From contig JBBMKC010233834.1 in the NCBI GenBank assembly GCA_037834085.1, forward strand, positions 1 to 21,660: 21,660 nucleotides of DNA. The letters are read 5' to 3'. Below, piece by piece: positions 1-10,734 of this stretch. Both the position numbers and the translations under genes were made by a program. The notes beneath the pieces were generated by a model. The model ran no database searches. It was not told where the DNA came from and saw only the letters and a program-made list of their open reading frames with translations. Every line of letters starts with the position of its first letter. The stretch's first letter is position 1. The stretch comes from Bipalium vagum (lineage: Eukaryota; Platyhelminthes; Tricladida; Geoplanidae).

Positions 1-66
1 GTTAATATCACGACCCGGTTAATATCATGACTTTTTCTGTAACGGACGCCGTGATATTAAGCGGGT
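1..66. repeat. Inverted/direct repeat motif, probable end of an element cut by the window edge
   Basis: TTAATATCACG at 2-12 recurs as TTAATATCATGAC at 19-31, and its reverse complement CGTGATATTAA lies at 50-60. The outer copies could form an 11-bp stem. Repeated short motifs in both orientations with comparatively high GC are usual at the ends of DNA transposons or in subterminal repeats. No family can be named and the rest lies outside the window. Confidence 0.5.
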
Positions 67-1054
67 TGCACTGTATTTTATCAAATTAAAGCATTCCCGA
101 AAATCTTATTTCATCTGATTGCGTATGGATCTCTCCTTTCGACAGTAAATCCTGGTGAATCAAATGGATTTTTTTGGAAACATACATCTGAAGTGTAACC
201 TAGGGTTTATAGTTCTTATCGATTGTCACAATATAAATAAAATCAATTGTTTCATTTGATAAATGCAGAATCTTTAACAATTTGTCTTTGTTAATGAGTA
301 CTATTCAATGTATATCGAACCTTCGTGACAATTTAATACTATCTACATTTCTCATTTTCCTGCCGCTAAAACATTATCAGACAAAGTAAGGTTAAGTTCA
401 ATTACATAGATCGTGAAAATATATAAATATCTGGAAGTTGATTTATATCTTAAAAGGCATTGTCAGTTACAAATTCTGTATAATTCATTCAGCTAGGACT
501 GACAGGGATCAGATAAAAACTCGAATATCCTTTAAAAATAAGCTTTATCGACGTACTCGCGTAACTCGTTAAATCTCAGTATCAGCTCATCTTTCGGAAT
601 GATAACTGATTAGGTTTAGTAATGTGACATTTATATTGTATAAACAAGAGGCTTATTTTTATCTGATATTCCTCTGAAGAAGCATCACCACCATTGCTTT
701 CTTAATACAAAAAGCAAAACAAGAACTATTTTAAAAGGTATAATGAAAGAGAAAAATAAATAATTCCGGGAAATTAATTATTCATCATATTATGTATATG
801 TATAATAACCAAATTCAGATTAGTCAACCCTTAATTTATATTAATATTTATAAGAAAATATTTTCAATAATAATATCTTTCATGTCTCCTTGTTTTGTTA
901 TCCATTACACTAGAAATCCTGGTTCATTAAAATATCTTTCTTATTTTTATTATTCAAATGTTTTGTAGGCGCTTATTATCTTAAAACATAACCTTAAGGA
1001 TTTCTTAACAAGTTATCAACCACTGACGAGCTGAGATCTTCCTATCTTTATAAA

Positions 1055-1357
1055 ATAAAGTCTTTGCCCTCTACATATATTTGAAATAAGTTTTCGAAAA
1101 AAATCATCATCAGAATAAATCTATAAATATGTCAATGTTTATCAATATATTTCTTATTTTTAGAGATCTGTTTTAATATAAATGTCGTCACAACAAAATC
1201 AAGTAGAATGATAGCAAGCGCTTATTGATACCACATGAGAAATAATCAATTATTAAATATAATACCTTTGTACCTTTGAGTGTAATATATCTTGTACATA
1301 TTTAATTTATTTTTTATTCATCAAAAAGAAATAAAAATATTGAGGCAAAGACTTTAT
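1055..1357. repeat. Possible MITE-like unit bounded by a 14-bp inverted repeat
   Basis: ATAAAGTCTTTGCC at 1055-1068 has a perfect reverse complement at 1344-1357, with partial pairing (CCTC and AT-rich bases) continuing inward. The roughly 300-bp unit contains no ORF. No clear target-site duplication is visible, and AT-rich DNA makes short pairings easier, so this is only a candidate. Confidence 0.3.
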
Positions 1358-3360
1358 ATATTTGTGATGTGGAAAAAAGTCTTTACACAATTCAAGATAA
1401 ATTCAACAATTCAAGATGCGAACAGCATTTCAACAATAATATTTAGAATTAAATAACCACAGTAATTGGTTTGGCAGCTAATACTTAATACCCCAGTTTA
1501 CTTCTCCCTCACAAACGTATTTTTCTATCAGAGTTAACTTAATGTGATTGCTGTAAATTAACACAATAATATTACATTTTAGTGATTCTCCCCTACTGTT
1601 ATTGAACTTTTTCTTCGAAATAAATTTTAAGATAATTATTTCCATCGTCTGAAATATATTATAGTAAAATGTTACCTATTTTATCTTTAGACATCAACTC
1701 ATTTAAACAAAATATTTTCTGATCAAAAAACCAAATTATGTTAAACCAAGTGTGGTCCGTTGTTTTGGTGAGTTAAGTAAAACGGAGTCTTATTTTCTAT
1801 CTTATTTTAATTTTTCTTTTCTCTTTTCTCCTTTTACGACCATTCTTATGAAACTAATTAATTTTTAGATTTGATAGCTCATTTCATCTGATTTTATCGC
1901 TTGATCATCATCTTGAATCTTGATCAGATCTTTCTCATTGTGATATTTTGTCATTATAAAAATCCTTTTATTGCAAACTTTCTCTTACTTAATTCAGGTA
2001 ACTTTTTGTGAGATCAAGTCCCTTGTCAGACAGATCTCAGTTTATGCATTAATTAGTTTGAATTATTGTCTAAATTTTATCGTTTTAATTATTAAATATC
2101 ATAATTATTTTTTTTATTAATAATGATTGATAAAAAAATACTGAGAAATTATACGATTTCCTGTTCTAAATTGATTAAATAATAATTTATCTTGGTAAAA
2201 TCTAAATTAAACATGCACAAGAACTTTTGAAATTAACAGTAAATTTAAACAAATAAATTTATTAAATGTTTCATTAAATTTTTAAGTATTTTAATTAAAA
2301 GTTAATTTCTAAAAAACATAAAAACGGTCACCAAATCGAAAATTCCTTCTTTTAATCTGGAAAACTAATAATGACATGTTCAGACTTCCAATGCTTCAGG
2401 ATACACAACAATAATGCTGGAAGTTACTTCCTTCACCTTTTTCCTGAAAAAACCAAATTTCAAATATTGTCTCGAGCCAGTTCAATTTGACACCAATTAT
2501 TTGATTGAGCTCAAGTTTTCGCATAATTGATTTGTTGATTTGAAAAATTAAAACAACTTAAATTGATTTCATTGATTTTATGTAAAGTGGTAACACATTT
2601 TAATAATTTCTTCATATTTATAAACGTTAATGGAAATCGACAAATAAAACGAAATGAATTTTTTTCTATCACGATTATTTTTTAAAATAATTTATTTTAC
2701 ATAATATGAGTTATTAATATTTTTAAAAGGTTTTCTCTTTTTTTTATAACGATGCAACTGTCCACAAAGTAAAAGTGGAAAATCTGTAACATGTGGGTTA
2801 AACTCTTCACTGTAAAAAGTTCACAGGAATAATATTCAAAGTAAATATTATTTTGATATTTCTCACACATCCTAAAACAGTGCATACACCGAATGAGGTT
2901 CTATTTACATTTATGTAAGCATTTCTTTCCTATTTAATATTTCATTAGGGAAACCAAAGTTAGAAATAATAACACATAACACTAAAAATGATAAATAACA
3001 TCATAAGCCTCTAATAATAATTATAATTATAATGATAATTATTAAGTCATTAAGTCATTAATTTCGAGCTTTCTAATCAAATATGATACTCAGTGCGTTA
3101 TTAGCAAAGTATAATTCTATTCAGTGATTTGCATTCAAAAAGGACCCGAAGAGAAATGAAAATAATTTCGAGGCTTTGATTATAACATCAGAAGATAATA
3201 ATGTCTGAGGATCATTCTCCTCATTTACAAAATCAAAGAAGGTCGACGCAAGTCTCAGTCTAAACATACTTGTCTAAATAGAATTGACTTAAATAACTAA
3301 ATTGAAAATCCTAACTGGAGGATTAAGTTTCCCATTATAATTATCACGGTTTTCCATCAT

Positions 3361-3860
3361 AATATAATTTATTATATTATTATTTTTCTCAAGGAAAATA
3401 TATTAAATAATGTGATTGAAAGTTATGAATATTATTATTATTATGATTATATTTTCAAAAAATTATACTTATTTTTAATTGGTTTAAAAGTAAAAAGAAA
3501 TAAAATTATTGAAAAAATTATTATAAAGAATTGATTTTTAATTATTAGGAAAAATAAAGAAAATAATAAAAAATTAATAAAAAAATTATAGTTTTTTTAA
3601 AAAAATTGTTTAAATCAAAAACATAATTTTAAAATAATTACTCAAAAAAAATTTAATTATTCTTTTAGAAATCTTATGTTTATTATTTTATTAAAATTGC
3701 TTTTAAAATATTATGAAAAATACTAATATACACTATTAAACATATTTAAAAATGTTTTTAAAGGTACATATTGATGTAGTTTATTTATCGATATTTTTCA
3801 GGGGTTTATATAAATAAATAAAACATTTATTAATAAAAAAATAATTAATTATTAAAATGA
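3361..3860. other. Extremely AT-rich tract
   Basis: About 500 bp with very few G or C bases and many A or T runs. No ORF or recognisable repeat unit. It lies just upstream of the IS630-like fragment. Nothing functional can be assigned. Confidence 0.8.
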
Positions 3861-4023
3861 AAAAGATTATTGTCATATTAAGTCTCGGCATGTATTTATG
3901 TTCAATCCAAAAGCATAATGTTTTTAAAAATATATTTCCTGTGAGACCTCAGTTCCCAAAATTGAAATCATCATATTAAAACCGTCTCAGATAATATTTC
4001 CAATTCTCTTATAATAGTAAAAC

Positions 4024-4400
4024 AAATTTCATTCCATTTTTAGTGAATTACGTCATTTGTTGAGTAAAAAACTTGCATCATATTTTGCCGTCAATCCTGA
4101 TCATTATTTGATTATGGATAATGTTAAATTTCACCACTCAAATTACGTAAAAGAAAAGCTCGGAGAATTAAAAATAAGCTATGATTATTTACCACCGTAC
4201 TCTTCTCAATTGGATTCAATTGAAGAGTTTTTTATCTATGGTTAAAACCAGATATAGCAGTGTCAAGAATCAAAATCAGGAATGACTATAGAACAAGTTT
4301 TGGAGACTTTATTTTGGAGTAATGATTATAGTTCGCAATGTAGCGTATCTGTACTTCAATGGCTCCTTAGATGGAAAAGGCTCGTCAAAAATAAATTTTT
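4024..4400 (+). pseudogene. IS630/Tc1-like (DDE_3-type) transposase C-terminal fragment, DD34E
   Basis: An open stretch reads SELRHLLSKKLASYFAV, then DHYLIMDNVKFHHS, then LPPYSSQLDSIEEFF. From family knowledge, the IMDN-(K/R)FH and PPYSP-LNPIEEFF motifs are the last two catalytic blocks of IS630/Tc1-like DDE transposases. The second Asp codon is 4117-4119 and the Glu codon is 4222-4224, giving 34 residues between them. After EEFF the frame shifts by one base: MVKTRYSSVKNQNQE can be read in another frame, followed by MTIEQVLETLF and NDYSSQC, a tail typical of eukaryotic members. The N-terminal DNA-binding part and the first Asp are not recognisable upstream, and I see no TIRs. It is an old 5'-truncated copy in the sense orientation of the host gene. 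Confidence 0.82.
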
Positions 4401-4440
4401 ATTTAATAAATGTATATATTGTATTTTTCTAAAAATTTGT

Positions 4441-6430
4441 AAAAAAATAGACACTTATTAAATTGAATAACACTGTATTATGTTTGTTTCAACTCATCAC
4501 GAATATCGGTCACCTTTTGTTTTAATAATTATAATATTATTTTTCTGTACACTGTAGATTAACATTCATAATCTTCATTCTGTTTAAAAGAAATCTGAAG
4601 ATCTCAAAGTATGCGATAAATAACCAAATTTGGACAATGAAGCTTCAGATTTCTTTTCTTTGCAACAACCAAAATAAACTTCATTTAAAAAGTCTTCGAA
4701 CTAGTTAACAATATATGTTCTTTCATTTCTCAAGAAATTATATTAAGATTGAAACTCAGCAATCTCATAAAACAGTGAATACTGACTGACCTTTATGAGC
4801 AGTCAGTTGAGCAGGATTGGATAAAAATTGTGTAAACATGATCATTGTAAAATCGATTGATAAGCTTGGTGAATTGCTTGTTTACAAAGGTTTATTTATA
4901 TATATAACCAAGACCCTGTACCCAATTTGGGCATTCCTTCAATATCTAAGATTCTATAAACTGCATATATCGCTAACAGCTAGATATCTTGAATTCAACA
5001 CCTAAATATATATATAGAGACTCATCTAGTAGAAGCAGCCTCGTCCGTGAGCATTTAATGAAGAAAAGCACAACTTAAATCTCCATACAAGGGAAAGTAC
5101 TACAGATTCACCCAATAGATGCGAAATCATTGTACTACTGGCAGCTTTGAAAGTTAAAAGGAGTAAAGGGCGCCGATTTTAGGGATCACGAAACCCGCTT
5201 ACTACTATATAAAATAACACATTATTTTCTTTAGTTAAGAATACCTCTTTGACCTTTTAAGCATGTCATTGAGAAAAATCATTTACAAGAGATTTGTTAC
5301 AAAAAGTGTGAGACAATGTAATTAAAATTCATGAACTAAATGACTGAATGCTCAAAAGGACACCCATTACTTTTATTAACATTTTCCACTTTATCTTGAA
5401 TATTTTCAGTCACTTTGGTGAAACAAAATTTTAAATATTTTAAAAACGGAGGTAATTTTGGAGGAAAGGATTTTCTTAATTAAAGATTACCGTATGATAA
5501 ATGAAAAATATTTTATTTTTTTTGATCGGTTGGTTCAGGATATTAAAATTACAAGATAATCTTTGAAATGAGCATATTTCGTTCAGAAGGTAAATTTTGC
5601 TAATACGCACATTGTGGTGATTACTTTGAAAATGAACCCCTTCCCATCTCATGTAAGAATAAACTTAGATTTAAGTCCAGAATTAATGATTGAATTTCAA
5701 TGGAAGATCCCCACTGATTCAGTGATTACTTAATTTAAGCCGTAATTATTTTAATTGAAATGATTACCATGCTTCAAGGGACAAGCGGAATACTTGAAAT
5801 ATGTAGATTTATTTTCCATTTGATCATCTATGTTATTGTTTTTACATTAAGTCACATATTATATTCAATTCTCAATCGCTGTTTCATGAAAGAGAAGATA
5901 TACATGTTTTAAATCTTGATATGAAGGCGTTTGAATACTTCAGCGGGACTTCATTGTCAAAACTGTCAATATCATATTTTTTAATATAACATTAGATTGG
6001 TATGAAAATAATTGGGTTTTTAACCGACAAGTGTATTATTAACATTTCAGAAGAAGCTTATTCAAAATATGAAAATCTAGAATCTTTTTTTCTTCTCTCT
6101 TTTCTCTTGTAAGCAATGAGAATGCAGACAAGTGATAGTCAGTAGGCGACATATTCGATTTGTATGCTGGATGACGTAAACTTTATATCCCACACCATTC
6201 CGCTTCTGTGGAATTTGTTTTTCAAAGTGTAACTGGACATTATTATGGTCACTAACATATAAACATATGGCCAAAGGTATCATAAAAACTGAGAGCAAAA
6301 TTGAATGACAGAATATTACTAATAATAGACATTAGCAACAGCAAAAATTCGAACACATCTATTATATGAATTTAATTTAAAGTATTGAAGGTTTCACTCA
6401 ATATTTGCAAAGCATTAATAATGAAATGAC
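4441..6430. other. Noncoding sequence, no gene recognised
   Basis: No exon or transposase motif recognised. The block at about 5030-5215 is richer in GC than its neighbours (it contains GGGCGCCGATTTTAGGGATC) and could be a piece of an unidentified repeat. Confidence 0.6.
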
Positions 6431-6547
6431 TTTTGTTGGGCCAAACGAAAAAATGAAAAATCTAAGAAATTCTGGAAGGATGGAATATTATAATTTCCTG
6501 ATAGATGGAAAAAGGTTGCGGAACAAAATGGAACATATGTATTTTAA
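6431..6547 (+). pseudogene. Mariner transposase C-terminal remnant
   Basis: 39 codons in one frame with one internal stop: FCWAKRKNEKSKKFW, KDGIL, then after the stop FPDRWKKVAEQNGTYVF and a final TAA. This fits the end of mariner transposases, which read like KFY-DGI-LP-RWQK(V/C)(V/I)--NG-Y. The end lies about 75 bp before an apparent mariner TIR at 6592-6624, the right spacing for the 3' end. Upstream sequence gives no clear catalytic block, so most of the gene is deleted or decayed. It is the sense strand relative to the host gene. Confidence 0.7.
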
Positions 6548-6591
6548 TAAATAAACTTAAAATTGCATTGTCTTACTTTTTAATTTCTAAT

Positions 6592-6624
6592 TAAAATTCG
6601 GAACGAACTTTCCGGACAACCCAA
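6592..6624 (+). repeat. Probable 3' terminal inverted repeat of the mariner fragment
   Basis: Read from the outside inward it starts TTGGGTTGTCCGGAAAGTTC, the style of a mariner TIR, with TA just outside at 6625-6626. It follows the transposase tail at the expected distance. The partner arm was not securely found. A similar TTGGGTT at about 6013 could be a relic of the left end, but it diverges after seven bases. Confidence 0.65.
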
Positions 6625-6626
6625 TA

Positions 6627-8368
6627 ATATTCATTAAACCCATTATCGTGTTTAATCCGGAACAATCAACTTGTGCACTTACAGAGATATTTTGGGTTGA
6701 CAATGACACTGTTTGTGATCATATTTGAGAAATTGATAACTAGAGGCTTCAAAACTAATTAAGACATCAATTAAGTGCAAAAGTCAGAGCTTATCCATTT
6801 AATATTTACTGTTAAGTAATAGAGATGAGGCTCTACTTAAAAAATTAATTCTCGTGACGATATCTTCTGACATTATCAAACGTTTTGGTAAAAATGTGGA
6901 CAACGATTCTCACCCAACCACAGTTTCAAAGCAGATACTTATTCCGATCATTGACGTGATGAAAGTTAATGATATTTATTATTTCAAATACGAAACATCG
7001 ATCTGATCATAATGACCACAGGACAGTGACTAATGAGTTCTTTCCTTTTTATCAGAGGATTTATTATTTATTTTAAATTAACGATTTTCTTTTTCAACAA
7101 TTTTTCAATATTTCTTTTATCCTCAGAAATAAAAGCTGTTTTCAGGAAAATCATTTTTTATTTATGAGAATATTTTTGGTTATATTGGTTCTAGGTAACA
7201 CTATCGTTTGTCTTGTATAATTATGTATTAATATTGCTTGTATTATACAGAAACGGAACCATTTGATATTAACCATTTAAATTCTTTAAACGACAGTACC
7301 GTTTTTTGTAAAATTCTAGTTGATTAAAATTACTATGATTATTTTTTATTTTTAAATTAATACTGTTAATTAATTAGAGAACAATTCATTCAGAAAATTC
7401 ATTGGTTTTGCTTTCAGTTTGAATATTAATCTCTAGTTTCCCTTCTTTTATTAATAATGACTCATCTTTCGTTCATCGTTATCATTGAAATTGTTCATAA
7501 ATACTTCGAATTCTTCTGTGCTAACTTTACTTTAAACATACTCTCTGTCAAGTTGCAAAGAATTAGGAAAACTTTAGTAATTATTCACTTATTATTGAAA
7601 ATAGATAAAATATAACAAATGATCAATAATGAAATATTGCCCAATATTCTTACTGGACGTTTCCTTTCACTTTATTAAACCTTTTATGAAAAAAATAATA
7701 TTCCTTTCCAAAATATGTACTCCCGCAGTGTAACCATTCAACCAATAAATGATACTGTATAAAGATTAATATCTATTGATTTTTTTAATAATATTTACTC
7801 TTTCCATATTAAGCCAATTTTTGCTTTAATCAATATTTTTAAATATTAATAAAGAGGAATAAACTTTAATAAAGAGAATAGACGATAAATAACTCTAAAA
7901 TATTTTATCCCGTAATGTGAGATTAGAGAGGGAAAAATTGACCGTAAATAAATCAAGATATTTTTAGAATATTTATTTATATTTTCCAGAAAGTGGAAGT
8001 GTATAACTCTATAATAAAATTTTCAGATTTGATAATAATATTTGTGTCTGTTTTGCAAAATTTTCGCTCGTAAATCACAAGTCCTCTCTTCATAATGTTG
8101 TGTTCGTTTTCCTGTGGTAGGTGCAAAAATAAAACCATAATTGAATCAAACCAATTACAATAAAACTATTGATAATCACAAATCACACAAGAATCCAAAT
8201 TTATCTAAAAATCACGAACCCACTGATCCATGTCAAAAAATATAATAAAAAGTCAATTTCCTTTATATCAAACGAAAAAAAAGTAATAATAAATTATGGG
8301 GATAAATAAACACCTTAAAAATTTTTGAAAAATAATCACAAAAAAGAAAAAAAACGATACAAACTCAC
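6627..8368. other. Noncoding AT-rich sequence, no gene recognised
   Basis: Nothing beyond short stop-bounded frames and A/T runs on either strand. Confidence 0.6.
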
Positions 8369-8500
8369 CAGGATCGACAAGGGGTTCCAGAGTTTTCCAC
8401 TAGGCCCTTTTCTGGTCACCTATGGATTGCAAAACCCGCTGGTTCCCCTTGTTAAATCCGTTTGCTTTCTCATCATAGTTAACGAACAGAATTGAAATTA
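8369..8500 (-). pseudogene. Candidate decayed antisense exon or tRNA-derived repeat
   Basis: This block is clearly richer in GC than its surroundings. On the minus strand it starts after CTTGTTCCAG and ends CCTG|GTGAGT, a good acceptor/donor pair. One frame reads ISILFVNYDEKANGF, then NKGNQRVLQSIGDQKRA, a TAG, and WKTLEPLVDPG. I do not recognise this protein. The stop argues for a pseudo-exon. Alternatively GGCCTAGTGG and TCGATCCTGG resemble decayed A and B boxes of a tRNA-derived SINE, but their spacing is shorter than in a tRNA. Either reading is tentative. Confidence 0.3.
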
Positions 8501-8869
8501 CTGGAACAAGAATTTTCCAAAAGTGTTTTCGTCCAAAAATTGTCTCAAACTTAAAGAAAAAATCTTTAAAAAAAAAATCCCGACGACTGGACGCATCTCG
8601 AAATTATTCCAAGTATCCGCATATGTCAAAATCTCGACCTGTTTTTTAAAAATCCGAAAATCTTTAACAGAACAATATATATTTAATAGAAAAGTTTTTG
8701 GATTTCCTCATAGTTAGCTGCCAAAAGGGTTTCTAAATTTAAATTCAATAAACAACGAAACACAGTCCCAAGTCTATTTTACATACAAATCAGATTATTT
8801 AAACAAAATAATTAAATTATTCCAATAATTAAGATTTTTCTTAAACAGTTTGTGTTTCTTTAACTTAAC

Positions 8870-9425
8870 TTTACTGTTCACCGAACCAAATATTCTGATG
8901 CGTTTGACTTTAAGCTTCATGTCCACGAAGGTGCTTTTTCACGTATTCGAACTCCGTAGACTGCTTCAGATTTATAATTTTATTTTTAATACTTTAGACA
9001 AAAATTTCGGGAGAGAATTATTATTCGGAAATCTTTTACCAAAATCCTTATTTCTGAACGCAGGCCTGTCCAACAAATTTATATCTTGAGAGTAAAGAGA
9101 TTGCTAAAGAATTTTAATCCTTTGTTTTTCACAGATAATCTGTGTTATAGCAGTCATATGAGGACGAGCATTATCACACACAATCTCTAAATGTTCAACC
9201 TTTATATCAAAGATGTTCAGAAGTAATAGATTGATTACGATCTAAAATCTGAAAACGAACAAAGCACCACAATATTGCAGTCAACGATTATATGAAACAT
9301 CATGTCTGATATTGTTCTTATGGCAAATGTTAAGTGGTCAATGTTTGCAGCCATCAATATGAATTATCCTCTCAATAAATCTATTTTACTTCAACAACCA
9401 CATTGCATTTTCATCAGATCTTTGA
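8870..9425 (-). pseudogene. DD34D mariner-like transposase remnant with an atypical third motif
   Basis: On the minus strand, in order: DENAMWL (a relic of the GDEKW block), DRNQSITSEHL (the usual NQ-I-SE-Y block), VEHLEIVCDNARPHMTAITQ, then after one stop QSLYSQDINLLDRPAFRN. The Asp of DNARPH is 9173-9175 and the Asp of LLDR is 9068-9070, exactly 34 residues apart. From family knowledge most mariners read PYSPDLAPSDYHLF here; this one belongs to a branch reading QSPYSPDLNLLDRF. A C-terminal part continues to about 8870 with several stops. Sequence before 9425 is too decayed to place the N-terminus and no TIRs were found. It is old and non-functional. Confidence 0.75.
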
Positions 9426-10668
9426 AACAATCTTCTACTCTGAATTTTCCAAATTTTTAAAAAACGCTGTTTTCTTTTGAAATACCTGTATACTTAAAAG
9501 ACCTTATCGTTGAATGATATAAAATAGAAGAGATGAACCTACCAAATTGCTCTAAAACACAGCACTGGGAAATTTATTTGTGGTTAGATGGATCAATATC
9601 CAAGCTTTGCAGTCACAAAATGTACAAATAAAATTGTAATTGTAACAATAGTTTTTACTGGTGTTGCCATATCCATACAATATATACTCTTGTGTCATTC
9701 AAAGGATTACATCTTTGCTTACGAATCGTCATTCACCAAGTTTCTTTTCCCTCAAACACTTCATTTGAGTTGTTCTTCTATGCCCATTGAGATAAGCAAA
9801 CATTTTTATTCTGTCAAGGCATTCCGTAACCGTAGAAATAGAAAAGCTTTTTATCTCAATTGAAAATCTCTTCTGTCTTAAAATTAACTAGAAAAATTAA
9901 GTCACATTTTCCGGTTTAATGTTCTTGTGTGAGAATTAAAGGAAAAAGAATTGAAATGAAGGAAAATAATTATGATTATTATTCTCGTGAGATATTTTCG
10001 AGAATAATTAGATTCTCTGCACAAATTCCCACTACAATAGATAAAGGAATAATAAGATTTCTTACATTTTCCTTTTATTTTATTTTATTTATAAATAATA
10101 AACCAGATTTTCAACATGGAAATAATGAATAAGAAAAAGAAATACTTTGAGCATGAATCTTATGCTTTTTCATTATCATAAACGTATAATGCGTATGGAG
10201 CGCAAAAGGAATAATCGATATATTTTTCTCCCATTATTTTCAAATTATTTTCCTTCTTATCTTCCTTTCTTCACAGACAAATAATTGTAAAAACAATATG
10301 GAACGATAAAGAAATACGTTAATTAAATAATATTTAATTAATCCACTGTTTGTTCGGCCATTATCAATCATTAATAGTAATATTCGATTAATTCGAGCGA
10401 AATCACTCCCAAAATTAATCAACCGATCTCATATTATATATTTACGTATATTATTTGAAAATCGCTTCGAAACCGAAAAATAATGCTTGTAACGAAATAT
10501 ATTTTTTATTTAATATTATCAGATTAGATTTAGATGGGCTGATAAAAAAATCAATAAATTTCCATTGAACCGTGAAATAAATATCACACTGTATCATCTA
10601 TTAAGGCAAAGAAATTATATAAAATTAATAGAGAGAAAAAAAAATTATTTATTTTTCCTAACGTTCAG
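9426..10668. other. Noncoding sequence upstream of exon A
   Basis: Open frames at 9588-9863 and 9929-10132 (+) show no family motif and no splice context. The last 30 bases, an A-rich run followed by TTATTTATTTTTCCTAACG, form the acceptor region of exon A. Confidence 0.6.
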
Positions 10669-10734
10669 GTCCTGGACATTCGCATTATTCTGGGCAATTT
10701 CCATCCAAAATACAATGAATACGTCTTTTGTAAG
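10669..10734 (+). CDS. Exon A of a GABA-B receptor-like class C GPCR (extracellular lobe)
   Basis: This is an internal 66-bp exon, preceded by a pyrimidine-containing tract ending in TTCAG and followed by a strong donor, AAG|GTAAGT. It reads 22 codons in phase 0 with no stop: VLDIRIILGNF followed by HPKYNEYVFCK. From family knowledge, GABA-B subunits have at this point a segment of the type DVRII(L/V)G-F----A-KVFC, the strand and helix of the Venus-flytrap domain just before the AY residues that open the next segment. RIILG and the VFC are the matching anchors. The exon joins in frame to exon B at 20314, whose first residues AFQQG continue the expected alignment; this independent agreement is the main support. 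GABA-B receptors are plasma-membrane metabotropic receptors that signal through Gi/o as obligate heterodimers. The preceding exon was not found in this window. The exact subunit is uncertain. Confidence 0.85.

Larger units (their letters stand above)
67..4020. other. Noncoding AT-rich sequence, no gene recognised
   Basis: Apart from the MITE candidate at 1055-1357 and the AT-rich tract at 3361-3860, both strands are closed by frequent stops and no exon with paired splice sites and a recognisable peptide was found. It is probably intron or upstream flank of the receptor gene, by inference from exon A downstream. Confidence 0.6.

Noticed and set aside
2397-2490. Stop-free stretch after a GCTTCAG acceptor-like site on the plus strand
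   Set aside because: The peptide does not match the receptor or any family I know, and there is no donor before the stop.
6077-6298. Minus-strand 73-codon frame with QIPQKRNGVGYKVYV, vaguely like the piggyBac KP--WG-K-W region
   Set aside because: The similarity is limited to a few residues, with no DE block upstream and no downstream motif; it also overlaps the presumed mariner left side on the other strand.
8850-9089. Plus-strand 79-codon frame
   Set aside because: It is the opposite-strand shadow of the DD34D transposase remnant.
9588-9863. Plus-strand 91-codon frame with a hydrophobic segment near its start
   Set aside because: No family motif and no splice or promoter context; frames of this length occur by chance, and it lies beside a decayed minus-strand transposase.
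9929-10132. Plus-strand 67-codon frame
   Set aside because: Low-complexity lysine, isoleucine and phenylalanine composition as expected from AT-rich DNA; no homology recognised.
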